Assembly (NCBI GenBank): GCA_963665555.2
Contig: OY762308.1
Coordinates: 868,001-932,000, forward strand
From: CAXXXW01 sp963665555
Lineage (GTDB): Bacteria > Pseudomonadota > Alphaproteobacteria > Thalassobaculales > Thalassobaculaceae
Length of the DNA: 64,000 bases
Reading direction: 5' to 3'
Shown here: piece by piece, positions 15,429 to 24,374 of the stretch
Layout: each line of letters starts with the position of its first letter
Position numbering within the stretch: the first letter of the stretch is position 1
Translations under genes and position numbers: made by a program
The notes under the pieces: generated by a model
What the model saw: the letters and a program-made list of their open reading frames with translations, nothing else
The model's database searches: none
Told to the model about the DNA's origin: nothing

Positions 15429-17177
15429 CTATTTCACGCCCATGCGCCACATGATCAGCTTCTGCTGGGCGATCGAGAGCAGGTTGTTCCAGGTCCAGTA
15501 GATCACCAGCCCGGCCGGGAAGGTGCCGAGCAGGAAGGTGAAGAACAGGGGCAGGAAGGCGAAAATCTTGGCCTGCACGGGGTCGGTCGGCTGCGGGTTG
15601 AGGCGCTGCTGCAGCCACATGGTCAGCCCCATGAACACCGGCCAGGCGCCGATCATGAGGAAGTAGGGCGGCTCCCACGGGACCAGGCCGAAGGCGTTGA
15701 ACAGCGAGGTCGGGTCGGCCACCGACAGGTCCTCGATCCAGCCGTAGAACGGCGCGTGCCGCATCTCGATGTTGACGAACAGCACCTTGTAGAGCGCGAA
15801 GAACACCGGGATCTGGACCAGGATCGGCAGGCAGCCCGAGGCCGGGTTGACCTTCTCCTGCCGGTAGATCGCCATCATCTCCTGGTTGAGGCGCGCCCTG
15901 TCGTCGCCGTACTGCTCGCGCAGCGCCTGCAGCTTGGGCGTCAGCTCGCGCATCTTCGCCATCGAGCGGTAGGACTTGTTGGCGAGCGGGTAGAACACCG
16001 CCTTGACGATAACGGTGAATGCGAGGATCGCCAGGCCGAAATTGCCGAGGAAGCCGTACATCCAGGAAATCACGTAGAAGAACGGCTTGGTAAGGAAATA
16101 GAACCAGCCGAAATCGACCGCGAGGTCGAAATTGGCGATGCCCAGCCCCTCGCTGTAGGCGTCCAGCAGCTTGACTTCCTTGGCGCCGGCGAACAGCCGG
16201 TTGACCGCCTCGATCGAGCCGCCGGGCGCGATCCGCGTCTCGCCGCCCAGGTAGTCCACCTGGTAGCGGTCGTCGTTGTCGCGGATGGAGTGGACGAAGC
16301 GGTAGGTCTGGCGCGCGTCCTGGTCCGGGACCAGCGCCGCCAGCCAGTATTTGTCGGTGATGCCGATCCAGCCGCCGGTGGACAACTCCTCCATCCGGGG
16401 ATCGTCCTGCATGTCGTCGTAGTCGATCTCCTTCAGCGTGCCGTCGAACACGCCGAGCGGCCCCTCGTGCAGGATGTAGAAGCCGAGCGTGTCCGGCGTG
16501 CCGCCGCGCGCCACCAGCCCGTAAGGGAACAGCCCCACCTCCGCGGCGCCCGAATTGCGCACCCGCTGCGTCACGGCGACCATGTAGCCGTCGTCGATCG
16601 CGTAGGTCCGCTCGAAGGCGAGGCCCTCCCCGTTCTCCCAGGCCAGCGTGACCGGGGTTTCGGGCGTGAGTGTCGAGCGGTCGGCCGTCCACAGCGTCTC
16701 CGGCGTCGGCGGCGCGGTCCCGGCGGCGGCGCCGACCCAGCCGAACTCGGCGTAATACGGCTTCGGCGCGCCGGCCGGGCTGAACAGGCGGATCAGTTCG
16801 GAGTCGGCGTCCGTCGTCTCATGGTAGTTCGTCAGCACGAGGTCGTCGATCCGCCCGCCGCGCAGCGAGATGGAGCCGCGCAGGGTCGGCGTGTCGATGG
16901 CGATCCGGGGCGACGCCCGCAACGCCTCGCCGCGCCGCTCGGCGGCGATCGCGGCCGAGGGGGCGCCGGGCGCGGAGACGCCGTCCGACGGGGCCGGGGC
17001 GGCGGGCGCGTCGCCGGGGCGCGGCGTGGCCGGATCGACCGCCGCCTGCTGCGCCTCGCGCTCGGCCTGCAGCTCCCGCTCCCGCTCCATCCTGGGGAAC
17101 TCGTACAGGAACTGGAAGCCGAGCAGGATCGCCAGCGACAGCGCGATGGCGACCAGCATGTTCCTCTGGTCGCTCAT
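15429..17177 (-). CDS. yidC: Membrane protein insertase YidC
   Basis: A 582-residue Oxa1/YidC insertase of the inner membrane, full Gram-negative form. Segment 1 is the N-terminal MLVAIALSLAILLGFQFLYEF, followed by a Pro/Ala-rich linker, a large periplasmic beta domain (about residues 70-350) and the conserved insertase core: DFGWFYFLTKPFFYV, GLAILAFTVIVKAVFYPL, the positively charged coiled-coil loop with NKSYRSMAKMRELTPK, GCLPILVQIPVFFALY, LMIGAWPVFMGLTMWLQQ and PLFFTFLLGTFPAGLVIYW. It overlaps yidD by four bases (ATGA). It inserts respiratory and ATP synthase subunits with or without SecYEG. Confidence 0.97.
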   Translation of the reverse strand: MSDQRNMLVAIALSLAILLGFQFLYEFPRMERERELQAEREAQQAAVDPATPRPGDAPAAPAPSDGVSAPGAPSAAIAAERRGEALRASPRIAIDTPTLRGSISLRGGRIDDLVLTNYHETTDADSELIRLFSPAGAPKPYYAEFGWVGAAAGTAPPTPETLWTADRSTLTPETPVTLAWENGEGLAFERTYAIDDGYMVAVTQRVRNSGAAEVGLFPYGLVARGGTPDTLGFYILHEGPLGVFDGTLKEIDYDDMQDDPRMEELSTGGWIGITDKYWLAALVPDQDARQTYRFVHSIRDNDDRYQVDYLGGETRIAPGGSIEAVNRLFAGAKEVKLLDAYSEGLGIANFDLAVDFGWFYFLTKPFFYVISWMYGFLGNFGLAILAFTVIVKAVFYPLANKSYRSMAKMRELTPKLQALREQYGDDRARLNQEMMAIYRQEKVNPASGCLPILVQIPVFFALYKVLFVNIEMRHAPFYGWIEDLSVADPTSLFNAFGLVPWEPPYFLMIGAWPVFMGLTMWLQQRLNPQPTDPVQAKIFAFLPLFFTFLLGTFPAGLVIYWTWNNLLSIAQQKLIMWRMGVK

Positions 17178-17458
17178 GCGCCGGACCTTCCGAGGCCGCC
17201 CGCGCCGCCGTCCCGGCGCGGCGGCGGAACGGGATCGTGGCCGGCGCCGCCCCAGGGATGGCAGCGCGCCAGCCGGCGGAGCGCGAGCCAGGCGCCGGCG
17301 GCCGGGCCGTGCGCGTCGATCGCCTCCAGCGCGTATTCCGAACAGGTCGGCCGGTAGCGGCAGGAGTGCCCCAGGAAGGCCGAGAATGTGAGCCGGTAGG
17401 CGTGGATCGGCGCCTTCAGCAGCCAGGCCAGCGCCGCCTCGACGCGCCGGCGCGTCAT
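17174..17458 (-). CDS. yidD: Membrane protein insertion efficiency factor YidD
   Basis: A 94-residue member of the YidD family, which assists YidC-dependent insertion. Seen: a basic amphipathic N-terminus, APIHAYRLTFSAFLG, CRYRPTCSEYALEAI with two of the three conserved Cys, and LARCHPWGGAGHDPVP with the third. The stop overlaps the yidC start by four bases and its start overlaps the rnpA stop by four bases (17455-17458), so all three are translationally coupled. Confidence 0.94.
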   Translation of the reverse strand: MTRRRVEAALAWLLKAPIHAYRLTFSAFLGHSCRYRPTCSEYALEAIDAHGPAAGAWLALRRLARCHPWGGAGHDPVPPPRRDGGAGGLGRSGA

Positions 17459-17838
17459 CGCGCGGCCTCCCGGACGCGCGCGGTCCGCTCGATACAGGCG
17501 CGCAGGTCCGCCAGCAAGTCGTCGTAGGGGCGCCCGGCGGTGCCGGCGCGCGCGATCAGCACATAGTCCATCCGTTCCCCGGCCCGTTCGGCCAGCACAT
17601 CGCGCGCGGCGGCCTTGAGGCGCCGCCGCGCCCGGTTCCGCGCGACGGCGTTGCCGACCTTCTTGCTCGCGGTGAAGCCGACGCGCGGCCCGGCGGCGCC
17701 GTCCTCCGTTCCGGCCGGCGTCGGCGCGGCCTGCAGGACCAGGCCGGGCATCGCCGCCTTGCGGGCGTGCCGCGTCATCCGGACGAAGTCGGGCCGTCCG
17801 GTCAGGCGTCCGAGGGGCGCGCTGGCGTTGCTTCGCAT
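17455..17838 (-). CDS. rnpA: Ribonuclease P protein component
   Basis: A 127-residue basic protein subunit of RNase P, which assists the RNA component in removing 5' leaders of precursor tRNAs. The diagnostic RNR-type motif is GNAVARNRARRRLKAAARD near residue 65, following VGFTASKKVG; DYVLIARAGTAGRPYDDL is the C-terminal part. An N-terminal extension (MRSNASAPLGRLTGRPDF) is typical of the family, where GRLxxRxDF aligns with residues around 10. It is between rpmH (62 bases) and yidD (overlap). Confidence 0.95.
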   Translation of the reverse strand: MRSNASAPLGRLTGRPDFVRMTRHARKAAMPGLVLQAAPTPAGTEDGAAGPRVGFTASKKVGNAVARNRARRRLKAAARDVLAERAGERMDYVLIARAGTAGRPYDDLLADLRACIERTARVREAAR

Positions 17839-17900
17839 GGATACCCCGTCGCGCGATGGCCGGGCGGGACGGGCGCCCCGCCCCGCTTGCCGCGCCCGGT

Positions 17901-18035
17901 TCAGGCCGACAGCTTGGCCCGTCCCTTCGCGCGGCGCGCCTTCAGCACGCGGCGGCCGCCGACGGTGGCCATGCGGGCGCGGAAGCCGTGCCGGCGCTTG
18001 CGCACCAGGACGCTCGGTTGATAAGTCCGTTTCAC
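17901..18035 (-). CDS. rpmH: 50S ribosomal protein L34
   Basis: A 44-residue ribosomal protein too short for many gene callers. The sequence VKRTYQPSVLVRKRRHGF and later RMATVGGRRVLKARR is unmistakable L34. Translation starts at GTG 18035, usual for alphaproteobacterial rpmH; there is no in-frame ATG closer. It leads the rpmH-rnpA-yidD-yidC-engB unit and lies about 45 bases downstream of a near-ideal promoter. Confidence 0.97.
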   Translation of the reverse strand: MKRTYQPSVLVRKRRHGFRARMATVGGRRVLKARRAKGRAKLSA

Positions 18036-18061
18036 GGTGACGACCCCGTATGCAGGATTTC

Positions 18062-18079
18062 CGCCCGCCCCGGCGGGCG
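18062..18079 (-). other. GC hairpin at the predicted 5' end of the rpmH transcript
   Basis: CGCCCGCC and GGCGGGCG form complementary arms of eight bases around a CC centre (realistically a six-base stem with a six-base loop). It would fold at the very 5' end of the rpmH messenger, a position often used for transcript stabilisation. No known regulatory RNA family is recognised. Confidence 0.35.
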
Positions 18080-18086
18080 CGCGGGG

Positions 18087-18115
18087 TATATATCGGGCCG
18101 GCGCCGGCAAGTCAA
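18087..18115 (-). promoter_or_regulatory. Strong sigma-70-type promoter of rpmH-rnpA-yidD-yidC-engB
   Basis: On the minus strand TTGACT (18115-18110) is followed by exactly 17 bases and TATATA (18092-18087). It is one of the few AT-rich spots in the area and sits about 50 bases ahead of the rpmH GTG. The predicted start of transcription, near 18080, lies at the edge of a GC hairpin. Confidence 0.7.
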
Positions 18116-18168
18116 CGCCGCGCGCCCGGGTCCGGGGCCGTCCCCCGGAACGGAAAACGGGGGCGGCG

Positions 18169-19596
18169 ATGGAGCGCGCGAATGTCGATATCTGCGTGAT
18201 CGGCGGCGGCTCCGGCGGGTTGAGCGTCGCCGCGGGCGCGGCCCAGATGGGCGCGACCGTCGCCCTGTTCGAGGCCGCCGAGATGGGCGGGGACTGCCTC
18301 AACCACGGCTGCGTGCCCTCGAAGGCGCTGCTCGCCGCCGGCAAGGCGCGGGCGCGCCAGCGCGCCGACGCGCGGTTCGGCGTCCTCTCCGAGCCGGGCC
18401 GGGTCGATTTCGAGGCCGTGAAGGCGCATGTGCGGGGCGTCATCGCGGCGATCGCGCCGAACGACTCGGTCGAGCGGTTCGAGGGGCTGGGCGTCCGGGT
18501 GGTGCCGGCGCGGGCGCGTTTCGCCGGGCCGCGCGAGGTCGAGGGCGGCGGCGTGCGCGTGCGGGCGCGCCGGATCGTCATCGCCACCGGCTCGCGGCCG
18601 ATGGTCCCGCCGGTGCCGGGGCTGGCGGACGGGCCGTACCTCACCAACGAGACCGTCTTCGATGTCGAGGCGCTGCCGGAACACCTGGTCGTGATCGGCG
18701 GCGGGCCGATCGGGATCGAGATGGCCACGGCCTTCCGCGACCTCGGCTCGCGGGTCACGGTGGTGGAGATGGCGGGCATCCTGCCGCGCGACGACCCCGA
18801 ACTCGTCGGCCTGCTGCGCGAGCGCCTCGCGGGGAAGGGGATCGCGCTGCTGGAGCACACCCGCGCCCGCTCCGTCTCCTGGCCGGAAGGGGGCGGGGTC
18901 TCGGTCGCCGCGACGGCCGCGGACGGGACGGAGCGCGAGGTTTCCGGCAGCCACCTGCTGGTCGCGGCCGGCCGCACGCCGGCGCTGGACGATCTCGGCC
19001 TCGACGCCGCCGGGATCGAGGCCGGGCGCGGCGGGGTCGTCGTGGACCGCGCGCTCAGGACGGCCAACCGCCGGGTCTACGCCATCGGCGACGCGGCGGG
19101 GCCGTACCTTTTCACCCACATGGCCGGCTACCACGCCGGACTCGTGCTCAGGAGCGCGCTGTTCCGCCTGCCGGCGCGGGTGGACGCGCGCGCCGTGCCG
19201 TGGGTCACCTATTGCGACCCGGAACTCGCCCAGGTCGGCCTGACGGAGGCGGAGGCGCGCGCCGGGCGGGACGACATCCGCGTCTCGCGCTGGCCGCTGG
19301 CGGAGAACGACCGCGCCCAGGCGGAGCGCGAGACCGGCGGTCTGGTCAAGGTCGCGACGACGCGGCGGGGCCGCGTCCTCGGCGCCTCGATCCTCGCGCC
19401 CCACGCCGGGGAACTGGCGCAGATCTGGTGCCTGGCGATCCAGAAGCGGCTCGGCATCGGCGCGGTGGCCTCGGCGATCCTGCCCTACCCGACGCTGGGC
19501 GAGGCGAACAAGCGCGCCGCCGGGAGTTTCTACACCGAAGCGCTGTTCGGCGCGCGGACGCAAAGGCTGGTCCGCTTCCTCGGGCGTTTCGGCTAG
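18169..19596 (+). CDS. FAD-dependent pyridine nucleotide-disulfide oxidoreductase (MerA-like, no HMA domain)
   Basis: A 475-residue flavoprotein disulfide reductase. FAD Rossmann motif CVIGGGSGGLSVAAGAA at residue 8, redox-active disulfide GGDCLNHGCVPSK near residue 45, NAD(P)-binding VVIGGGPIGIEMA, the second FAD motif YAIGDAAG and the C-terminal dimer domain VTYCDPELAQVGLT. The HMA metal-binding domain and the terminal vicinal cysteines of true mercuric reductases are absent, and the C-terminal active-site pattern is HAGELAQIWCLAIQ rather than the lipoamide dehydrogenase HAHPT signature. The start ATG 18169 lies behind GGGGGCGGCG. Divergent from rpmH. The substrate disulfide is unknown. Confidence 0.85.
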   Translation: MERANVDICVIGGGSGGLSVAAGAAQMGATVALFEAAEMGGDCLNHGCVPSKALLAAGKARARQRADARFGVLSEPGRVDFEAVKAHVRGVIAAIAPNDSVERFEGLGVRVVPARARFAGPREVEGGGVRVRARRIVIATGSRPMVPPVPGLADGPYLTNETVFDVEALPEHLVVIGGGPIGIEMATAFRDLGSRVTVVEMAGILPRDDPELVGLLRERLAGKGIALLEHTRARSVSWPEGGGVSVAATAADGTEREVSGSHLLVAAGRTPALDDLGLDAAGIEAGRGGVVVDRALRTANRRVYAIGDAAGPYLFTHMAGYHAGLVLRSALFRLPARVDARAVPWVTYCDPELAQVGLTEAEARAGRDDIRVSRWPLAENDRAQAERETGGLVKVATTRRGRVLGASILAPHAGELAQIWCLAIQKRLGIGAVASAILPYPTLGEANKRAAGSFYTEALFGARTQRLVRFLGRFG

Positions 19597-19630
19597 ACTT
19601 CGGGCGGAAACGCGCAAGGGGAGGGATGCG

Positions 19631-20041
19631 ATGGCCGGACCGGGATTCGCCCTCCGGGGCCTCGACCATGTGGTGCTGCGGGTGCGCGACCCGGATCGAG
19701 TCATGGCGTTCTATTGCGGCGTGCTGGGCTGCGAACTCGCGCGCCACAACGAGCCGCTGGGCCTGTACCACCTCCGCGCGGGCGCCTCGATGATCGACCT
19801 GGTGGCGCTGGACGGGAAGCTGGGCGCCGCCGGCGGGGCCGGGCCGGGCGCGGAGGGGCGGAACGTCGACCACATCGCCATCAAGGTCTCGCCCTTCGAC
19901 GCCGAGGCGATCCGCGCGCGCCTGGCCGCGCACGGCCATGAGGCGGGCGAGGCGGTGCTCCGCTACGGCGCGGAGGGCGAGGGCCCGTCGATCTACACGA
20001 CGGACCCGGAAGGCAACGGCGTCGAGCTGAAGGGCGTGTAA
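19631..20041 (+). CDS. VOC (glyoxalase/bleomycin resistance) family protein
   Basis: A 136-residue vicinal-oxygen-chelate protein with two beta-alpha-beta-beta-beta modules: LDHVVLRVRDPDRVMAFYCG supplies the first metal His, VDHIAIKV the second, and YTTDPEGNGVELKGV the last Glu. Its substrate cannot be inferred. It is 34 bases after the MerA-like flavoprotein on the same strand, so the two may be coexpressed. Its start ATG follows GGGGAGGG. Confidence 0.85.
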   Translation: MAGPGFALRGLDHVVLRVRDPDRVMAFYCGVLGCELARHNEPLGLYHLRAGASMIDLVALDGKLGAAGGAGPGAEGRNVDHIAIKVSPFDAEAIRARLAAHGHEAGEAVLRYGAEGEGPSIYTTDPEGNGVELKGV

Positions 20042-20076
20042 GGACGGGGGGAGGGGCGCGCGGCCCGTTCGCCGCC

Positions 20077-20850
20077 CTACCGCCACCCGATCCGGCCGAC
20101 GCCGGGCAGTTTCAGGGCCGGCGGGGCGAGGTCGAGGCCGACGACGAGGCCGAGCAGGTTGACCTCGATCCCCTCGTCCAGCGCCAGCATCGCCCCGGCG
20201 AGGCCGCGGAGCGAGACCTGGAACCCGGTCCCGCTCGGCGCCCGCGCGAAAACCCGGCCCTCGGGAAGGTAGTCCTTGCCCACCGCCGTCGGCGGCAGGT
20301 CGGCCCGCAACTCCGGGACCGCGCGCAGGACGAAGGCGGTGAAGGTGTTGCTGTTCGGGCCGGGCCAGGCGGCGTAGCGGTCGCGGTGGGGATAGCGCGC
20401 CGCCGCCCGCTCGATCCCGCCGATCGCCGCCTCGGCGGCCGGGCCGCGCAGTTCGGCCAGCAGCGCCGGCCGCGCGCCGAACCAGTGGCCGTCCGGGATG
20501 CCGGGGCCGGAGCGCACCGCCTCGCGCCCGTAACGCACGCCCCAGCCGATCACCTCGTGGCGGTCGTAGCCGGCGGCCCCACGCCGCTTGGCCGCGATCC
20601 AGCTATGCACGCCGAAGGCGCGCCGCCAGCCCCAGGCGCGGGCGGCGTAAACCTGGACGACCGCCTCGCGCGTCGCCGCCGGGTCGGGCGCCTGGCCGCT
20701 CGAATCGCGCCTCGCCGCGCTCCAGTGGGCCGATTCCTTCATGGCGAAGAAGGCGAAGCCCAGCGCGGGCGGGAGCACATAGAGGGCCAGAACGGCCGCG
20801 AGGCCCCACAAGACCATGCCGAACCGCCGCCTCGGCCGCGCCTCGGCCAT
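20077..20850 (-). CDS. DUF3750-family membrane-anchored protein
   Basis: A 257-residue protein with one N-terminal membrane segment (MVLWGLAAVLALYVLPPALG, about residues 12-32) and an otherwise extracytoplasmic domain. Family markers are VQVYAARAWGWRRAFGVHSW, GYDRHEVIGWGVRYG, PGPNSNTFTAFVLRAVPEL and LPPTAVGKDYLP, matching the DUF3750 domain as I know it. The PNSNTF pattern suggests a papain-like or transglutaminase-like active-site environment, but this is a guess. Start ATG 20850 is the nearest to the preceding gene end (50 bases from the IOR stop). Function unknown. Confidence 0.75.
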   Translation of the reverse strand: MAEARPRRRFGMVLWGLAAVLALYVLPPALGFAFFAMKESAHWSAARRDSSGQAPDPAATREAVVQVYAARAWGWRRAFGVHSWIAAKRRGAAGYDRHEVIGWGVRYGREAVRSGPGIPDGHWFGARPALLAELRGPAAEAAIGGIERAAARYPHRDRYAAWPGPNSNTFTAFVLRAVPELRADLPPTAVGKDYLPEGRVFARAPSGTGFQVSLRGLAGAMLALDEGIEVNLLGLVVGLDLAPPALKLPGVGRIGWR

Positions 20851-20900
20851 TCGCGCCCGCCGCCCGTCCGCGACGACGGCCCCGACGGCCGGGCCCGCCC

Positions 20901-23900
20901 CTACTCGGCGGCGAGCCGGGCCGCCGCCGGGTCGCGGAAGGCGGCCAGCGCCTGGGCCTCGCGGGACCTGGCCTCGGCGATGTGGCGCTCCTTCACATGC
21001 CCGAAGCCGCGGATATATTCCGGCACGCGCGCCAGTTCGACCGCCGCGCCATGGTTCTCGCGGTCGAGCTTCGCCGCGACCTCCCGCATCCGGGCGAAAT
21101 ACTCCTCGACCAGGCGGCGCTCCGTCCGGCGTTCGGCGGTCTTGCCGAAAATGTCGAACGCCGTGCCGCGCAGCCCCTTCAGGGAGGCCAGCAGGCGGAA
21201 CGCCGCCATCGTCCAGGCGCCGTAGGTCCGCTTGCGCAAATGGCCGGTTTCGGGGTCGCGCCGGGAGAACAGCGGCGGGGCGAGGTTGAACTCGATCCGG
21301 TAGTCGCCCTCGAACTGTTCCTCCAACCGGCGGCGGAACCCGCCGTCGGAGAACAGCCGCGCCACCTCGTACTCGTCCTTGTAGGCCATCAGCTTGAAGG
21401 CGTAGCGGGCGACCGCGTCGGCCAGCCCGTCGAGGCCGGGCGTCCGGTTCGCCTCCGCCGCCTCGACCTCGCGGACCAGTCCGAGATAGCGCTCGGCATA
21501 GGCCCGGTCCTGGTAGGCTGTCAGGTAGGCGACGCGCTTTTCGATCGCCTCCTCCAGCGTGCGGGAGATTTCGCGCCGCGGCGGTTCGGCCGCCGGCGGG
21601 GCGGCGCGCTTCTCCACCGCGTCGAGGTCGTGGGCGGCGCGCCGGCCCCACATCAGGGCCTGCTTGTTGAAGTCCACCGCCACCGCGTTCAGTTCGACCG
21701 CCCGCTCCACCGCCTCCAGCGACAGCGGCACATGCCCCTTCTGGATCGCGTAGCCGAGCATGAACAGGTTGCTGGCGATGCTGTCGCCGAGCAGTTGCGT
21801 GGCGATCCGGCTGGCGTCCACGAAATGGGTCGAGTTGCCGCCGGCCGCCGCGCGGATGGCGTCGCGGAAGATGTCGCCGGGGAAGGCGAGGTCCGGGTCG
21901 CGGGTGAACGCGCCGATCATGGTCTCGCGCGTGTTGACGATGGCCGTGGTCTCGGCGCGCGAGACGCGGGACAGGCCCTGCTCGCCGGCCGCCGTCGCCA
22001 TGTCGCAGGCCAGCAGCAGGCGCGCGCCGCCGGCGGCGATCCGCACCGCGTGCAGGTCCTCCTGGCGCTCCGCGACGCGGATATGGCTGATCACCGCGCC
22101 GCCCTTCTGGGCGAGGCCGGTCATGTCGAGCACGGTGACGCCCTTGCCCTCGAGATGCGCCGCCATGCCGATCAGCGCGCCGATCGTCACCACGCCGGTG
22201 CCGCCGATGCCGGTGACCAGGATGTCGTAGGGCCGGTCGAGCGCGGGCCGGTCCGGCGCGGGCAGGGCCTCGAACAGGTCCGGGCCGGCGCCGCCCGCCC
22301 GCGTCTTGCGCGGCGTCCCGCCGATCACGTTGACGAAGCTGGGGCAGAAGCCCTTGGCGCAGGAATAGTCCTTGTTGCAGGCCGACTGGTCGATGGCGCG
22401 CTTGCGGCCGTACTCGGTCTCGACCGGCGCGACGGACACGCAGTTCGACGCCACGCCGCAATCGCCGCAGCCCTCGCACACGGCCTCGTTGATGAAAATC
22501 CGCTTCGGCGGGTCGACCATGGTCCCGCGCTTGCGCCGGCGGCGTTTCTCGGCGGCGCAGGTCTGGTCGTAGATCAGCGCGGTCAGCCCCTCGACCTCGC
22601 GCAGTTCGCGCTGCACCTCGTCGAGTTCGTCGCGGTGGTGGACCCGCGCGCCCTTCGGCCATTCGGTCCCGATCGGGTACTTGTCCGGCTGGTCGGTGAC
22701 GATCCGCACCTCCCGCGCCCCCTCGGCGGCGACCTGGGCGGCGATTTCGGGCACGGTGAAGCCGCCGTCGGCGGGCTGGCCGCCGGTCATCGCCACGGCG
22801 TCGTTGAAGAGGATCTTGTAGGTGATGTTCACGCCCGCCGCCGCCGCCGCGCGGATCGCCAGCAGGCCGGAATGGGTGTAGGTGCCGTCGCCGAGATTGG
22901 CGAAAACATGCTTCGTCGTGCTGAACGGGGCCTGGCCGATCCACGGCGCGCCCTCGCCGCCCATATGCGTGTAGGTCTCGGTGTTGCGGTCCATCCACAC
23001 CGACATGAAGTGGCAGCCGATGCCGGCGGTCGCCCGGCTGCCCTCGGGCACGCGGGTGGAGGTGTTGTGCGGGCAGCCGGAGCAGAAATAGGGCGTGCGC
23101 GCGAAATCCGTCCCGGCCGGCCGGAACGCCGCCTCGGCCGCGTCGAGGGCGCGCAGCCGCTCGCGGATTTTCGGGCTGTCGTGGAAGCGCGCGATCCGGG
23201 CGGCGAGGACGCGGGCGATCGCCGCCGGGGTCAGCTCCCCGGTCGAGGATTGCAGCGCCGCGCCCGCCTCGTCGAACTTGCCGACCACGCGCGGCCGGCC
23301 CTCGGCCGGGGCGTTGTAGAGCTGCTCCTTCAACTGCCCCTCGACCAGGCCGCGCTTCTCCTCGACGACGAGGATTTCCTCCAGGCCCCGGGCGAAACCG
23401 CGCGCGCCCTCGGGCTCCAGCGGCCACGGCATCCCCACCTTGTAGAGCCTGAGCCCGATGGCGGCCGCCTCCGCCTCGCCGATGCCGAGGTCGTCGAGCG
23501 CCTGGCGCGTGTCGAGGTAGGACTTGCCGGTCGTCGCGACGCCGAGCCGCGCGCGCGGCCCGTCGATGACGATCCGGTCGAGGCCGTTGGCGCGGGCGAA
23601 GGCGCGGGCGGCGGGGAGCTTGTGCAGGCGCAGCCGGCGCTCCTGCTCCATCCAGTCGTCCGGCCAGCGGATGTGCAAGCCGCCGGGGGGCATGTCGAAC
23701 GCCGGCGCGGCGATGTCCAGCCGGCCGGGATCGACCGAGATCGAGGCCGAACTGTCCATGTTCTCGGCCGTGGTCTTGAACGCCGTCCAGCAGCCGGCGA
23801 AGCGCGACATGGCGAAGCCGAGCAGGCCGTAATCGAGGATTTCCTGGACCCCCGCCGGGTTCAGCACCGGGATGCTGGCGTCCACGAAGGCGTATTCGCT

Positions 23901-24374
23901 CTGGTGCGGCACGGTGGAGGATTTGGCCGCGTGGTCGTCGCCGGCGACCAGCAGCACGCCGCCATTGGGCGACGGCCCGGCCATGTTGCCGTGCTTGAAG
24001 ACGTCGCCGCAGCGGTCCACGCCCGGACCCTTGCCGTACCAGATCGCGAACACGCCGTCGTGCCGGGCGTCGGGGAACAGGCTGGCCTGCTGGCTGCCCC
24101 AGATCGCGGTCGCCGCCAGGTCCTCGTTGACGCCGGGCTGGAAGTGGATGCGGTTGCTCTTCAGGAACTTGCGGGCGCGCCAGAGTTGCTGGTCGTATCC
24201 GCCGACCGGCGAGCCGCGGTAGCCCGATATGAAACAGCCGGTGTCCAGGCCGGCGGCGGCGTCCCTCTGGCGCTGGACCATCGGCAGCCGCACCAGCGCC
24301 TGCACGCCGGTAAGGTAGACGCGCCCCGATTCGAGGGCGTACTTGTCGTCGAGCGTCACGGCGGCGAGCGTCAT
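20901..24374 (-). CDS. Indolepyruvate ferredoxin oxidoreductase, large single-chain form
   Basis: A 1157-residue fusion that oxidatively decarboxylates arylpyruvates (indole-, phenyl- or related pyruvates) to acyl-CoA with reduction of ferredoxin or another carrier. Domain order: N-terminal pyrimidine-binding domain (TGCFISGYRGSPVGGYD), TPP-binding region (CPHNTSTRVPEGS and IGCHFMSVW), the 4Fe-4S cluster motif CEGCGDCG with a second Cys set in CNKDYSCAKGFC around residue 680, and a C-terminal gamma-like domain (GIGGTGVVTIGALIGM). ATG 24374 follows GGGAGATCGGG; the 80-residue upward extension is rejected. It is probably followed by the DUF3750 gene in one unit. The family is widespread in alphaproteobacteria that degrade aromatic amino acids. 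Confidence 0.9.
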   Translation of the reverse strand: MTLAAVTLDDKYALESGRVYLTGVQALVRLPMVQRQRDAAAGLDTGCFISGYRGSPVGGYDQQLWRARKFLKSNRIHFQPGVNEDLAATAIWGSQQASLFPDARHDGVFAIWYGKGPGVDRCGDVFKHGNMAGPSPNGGVLLVAGDDHAAKSSTVPHQSEYAFVDASIPVLNPAGVQEILDYGLLGFAMSRFAGCWTAFKTTAENMDSSASISVDPGRLDIAAPAFDMPPGGLHIRWPDDWMEQERRLRLHKLPAARAFARANGLDRIVIDGPRARLGVATTGKSYLDTRQALDDLGIGEAEAAAIGLRLYKVGMPWPLEPEGARGFARGLEEILVVEEKRGLVEGQLKEQLYNAPAEGRPRVVGKFDEAGAALQSSTGELTPAAIARVLAARIARFHDSPKIRERLRALDAAEAAFRPAGTDFARTPYFCSGCPHNTSTRVPEGSRATAGIGCHFMSVWMDRNTETYTHMGGEGAPWIGQAPFSTTKHVFANLGDGTYTHSGLLAIRAAAAAGVNITYKILFNDAVAMTGGQPADGGFTVPEIAAQVAAEGAREVRIVTDQPDKYPIGTEWPKGARVHHRDELDEVQRELREVEGLTALIYDQTCAAEKRRRRKRGTMVDPPKRIFINEAVCEGCGDCGVASNCVSVAPVETEYGRKRAIDQSACNKDYSCAKGFCPSFVNVIGGTPRKTRAGGAGPDLFEALPAPDRPALDRPYDILVTGIGGTGVVTIGALIGMAAHLEGKGVTVLDMTGLAQKGGAVISHIRVAERQEDLHAVRIAAGGARLLLACDMATAAGEQGLSRVSRAETTAIVNTRETMIGAFTRDPDLAFPGDIFRDAIRAAAGGNSTHFVDASRIATQLLGDSIASNLFMLGYAIQKGHVPLSLEAVERAVELNAVAVDFNKQALMWGRRAAHDLDAVEKRAAPPAAEPPRREISRTLEEAIEKRVAYLTAYQDRAYAERYLGLVREVEAAEANRTPGLDGLADAVARYAFKLMAYKDEYEVARLFSDGGFRRRLEEQFEGDYRIEFNLAPPLFSRRDPETGHLRKRTYGAWTMAAFRLLASLKGLRGTAFDIFGKTAERRTERRLVEEYFARMREVAAKLDRENHGAAVELARVPEYIRGFGHVKERHIAEARSREAQALAAFRDPAAARLAAE

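Noticed and set aside
17901..19067. 388-codon minus-strand frame containing rpmH
   Set aside because: Only its last 44 codons match L34; the rest is antisense to the MerA-like flavoprotein gene.
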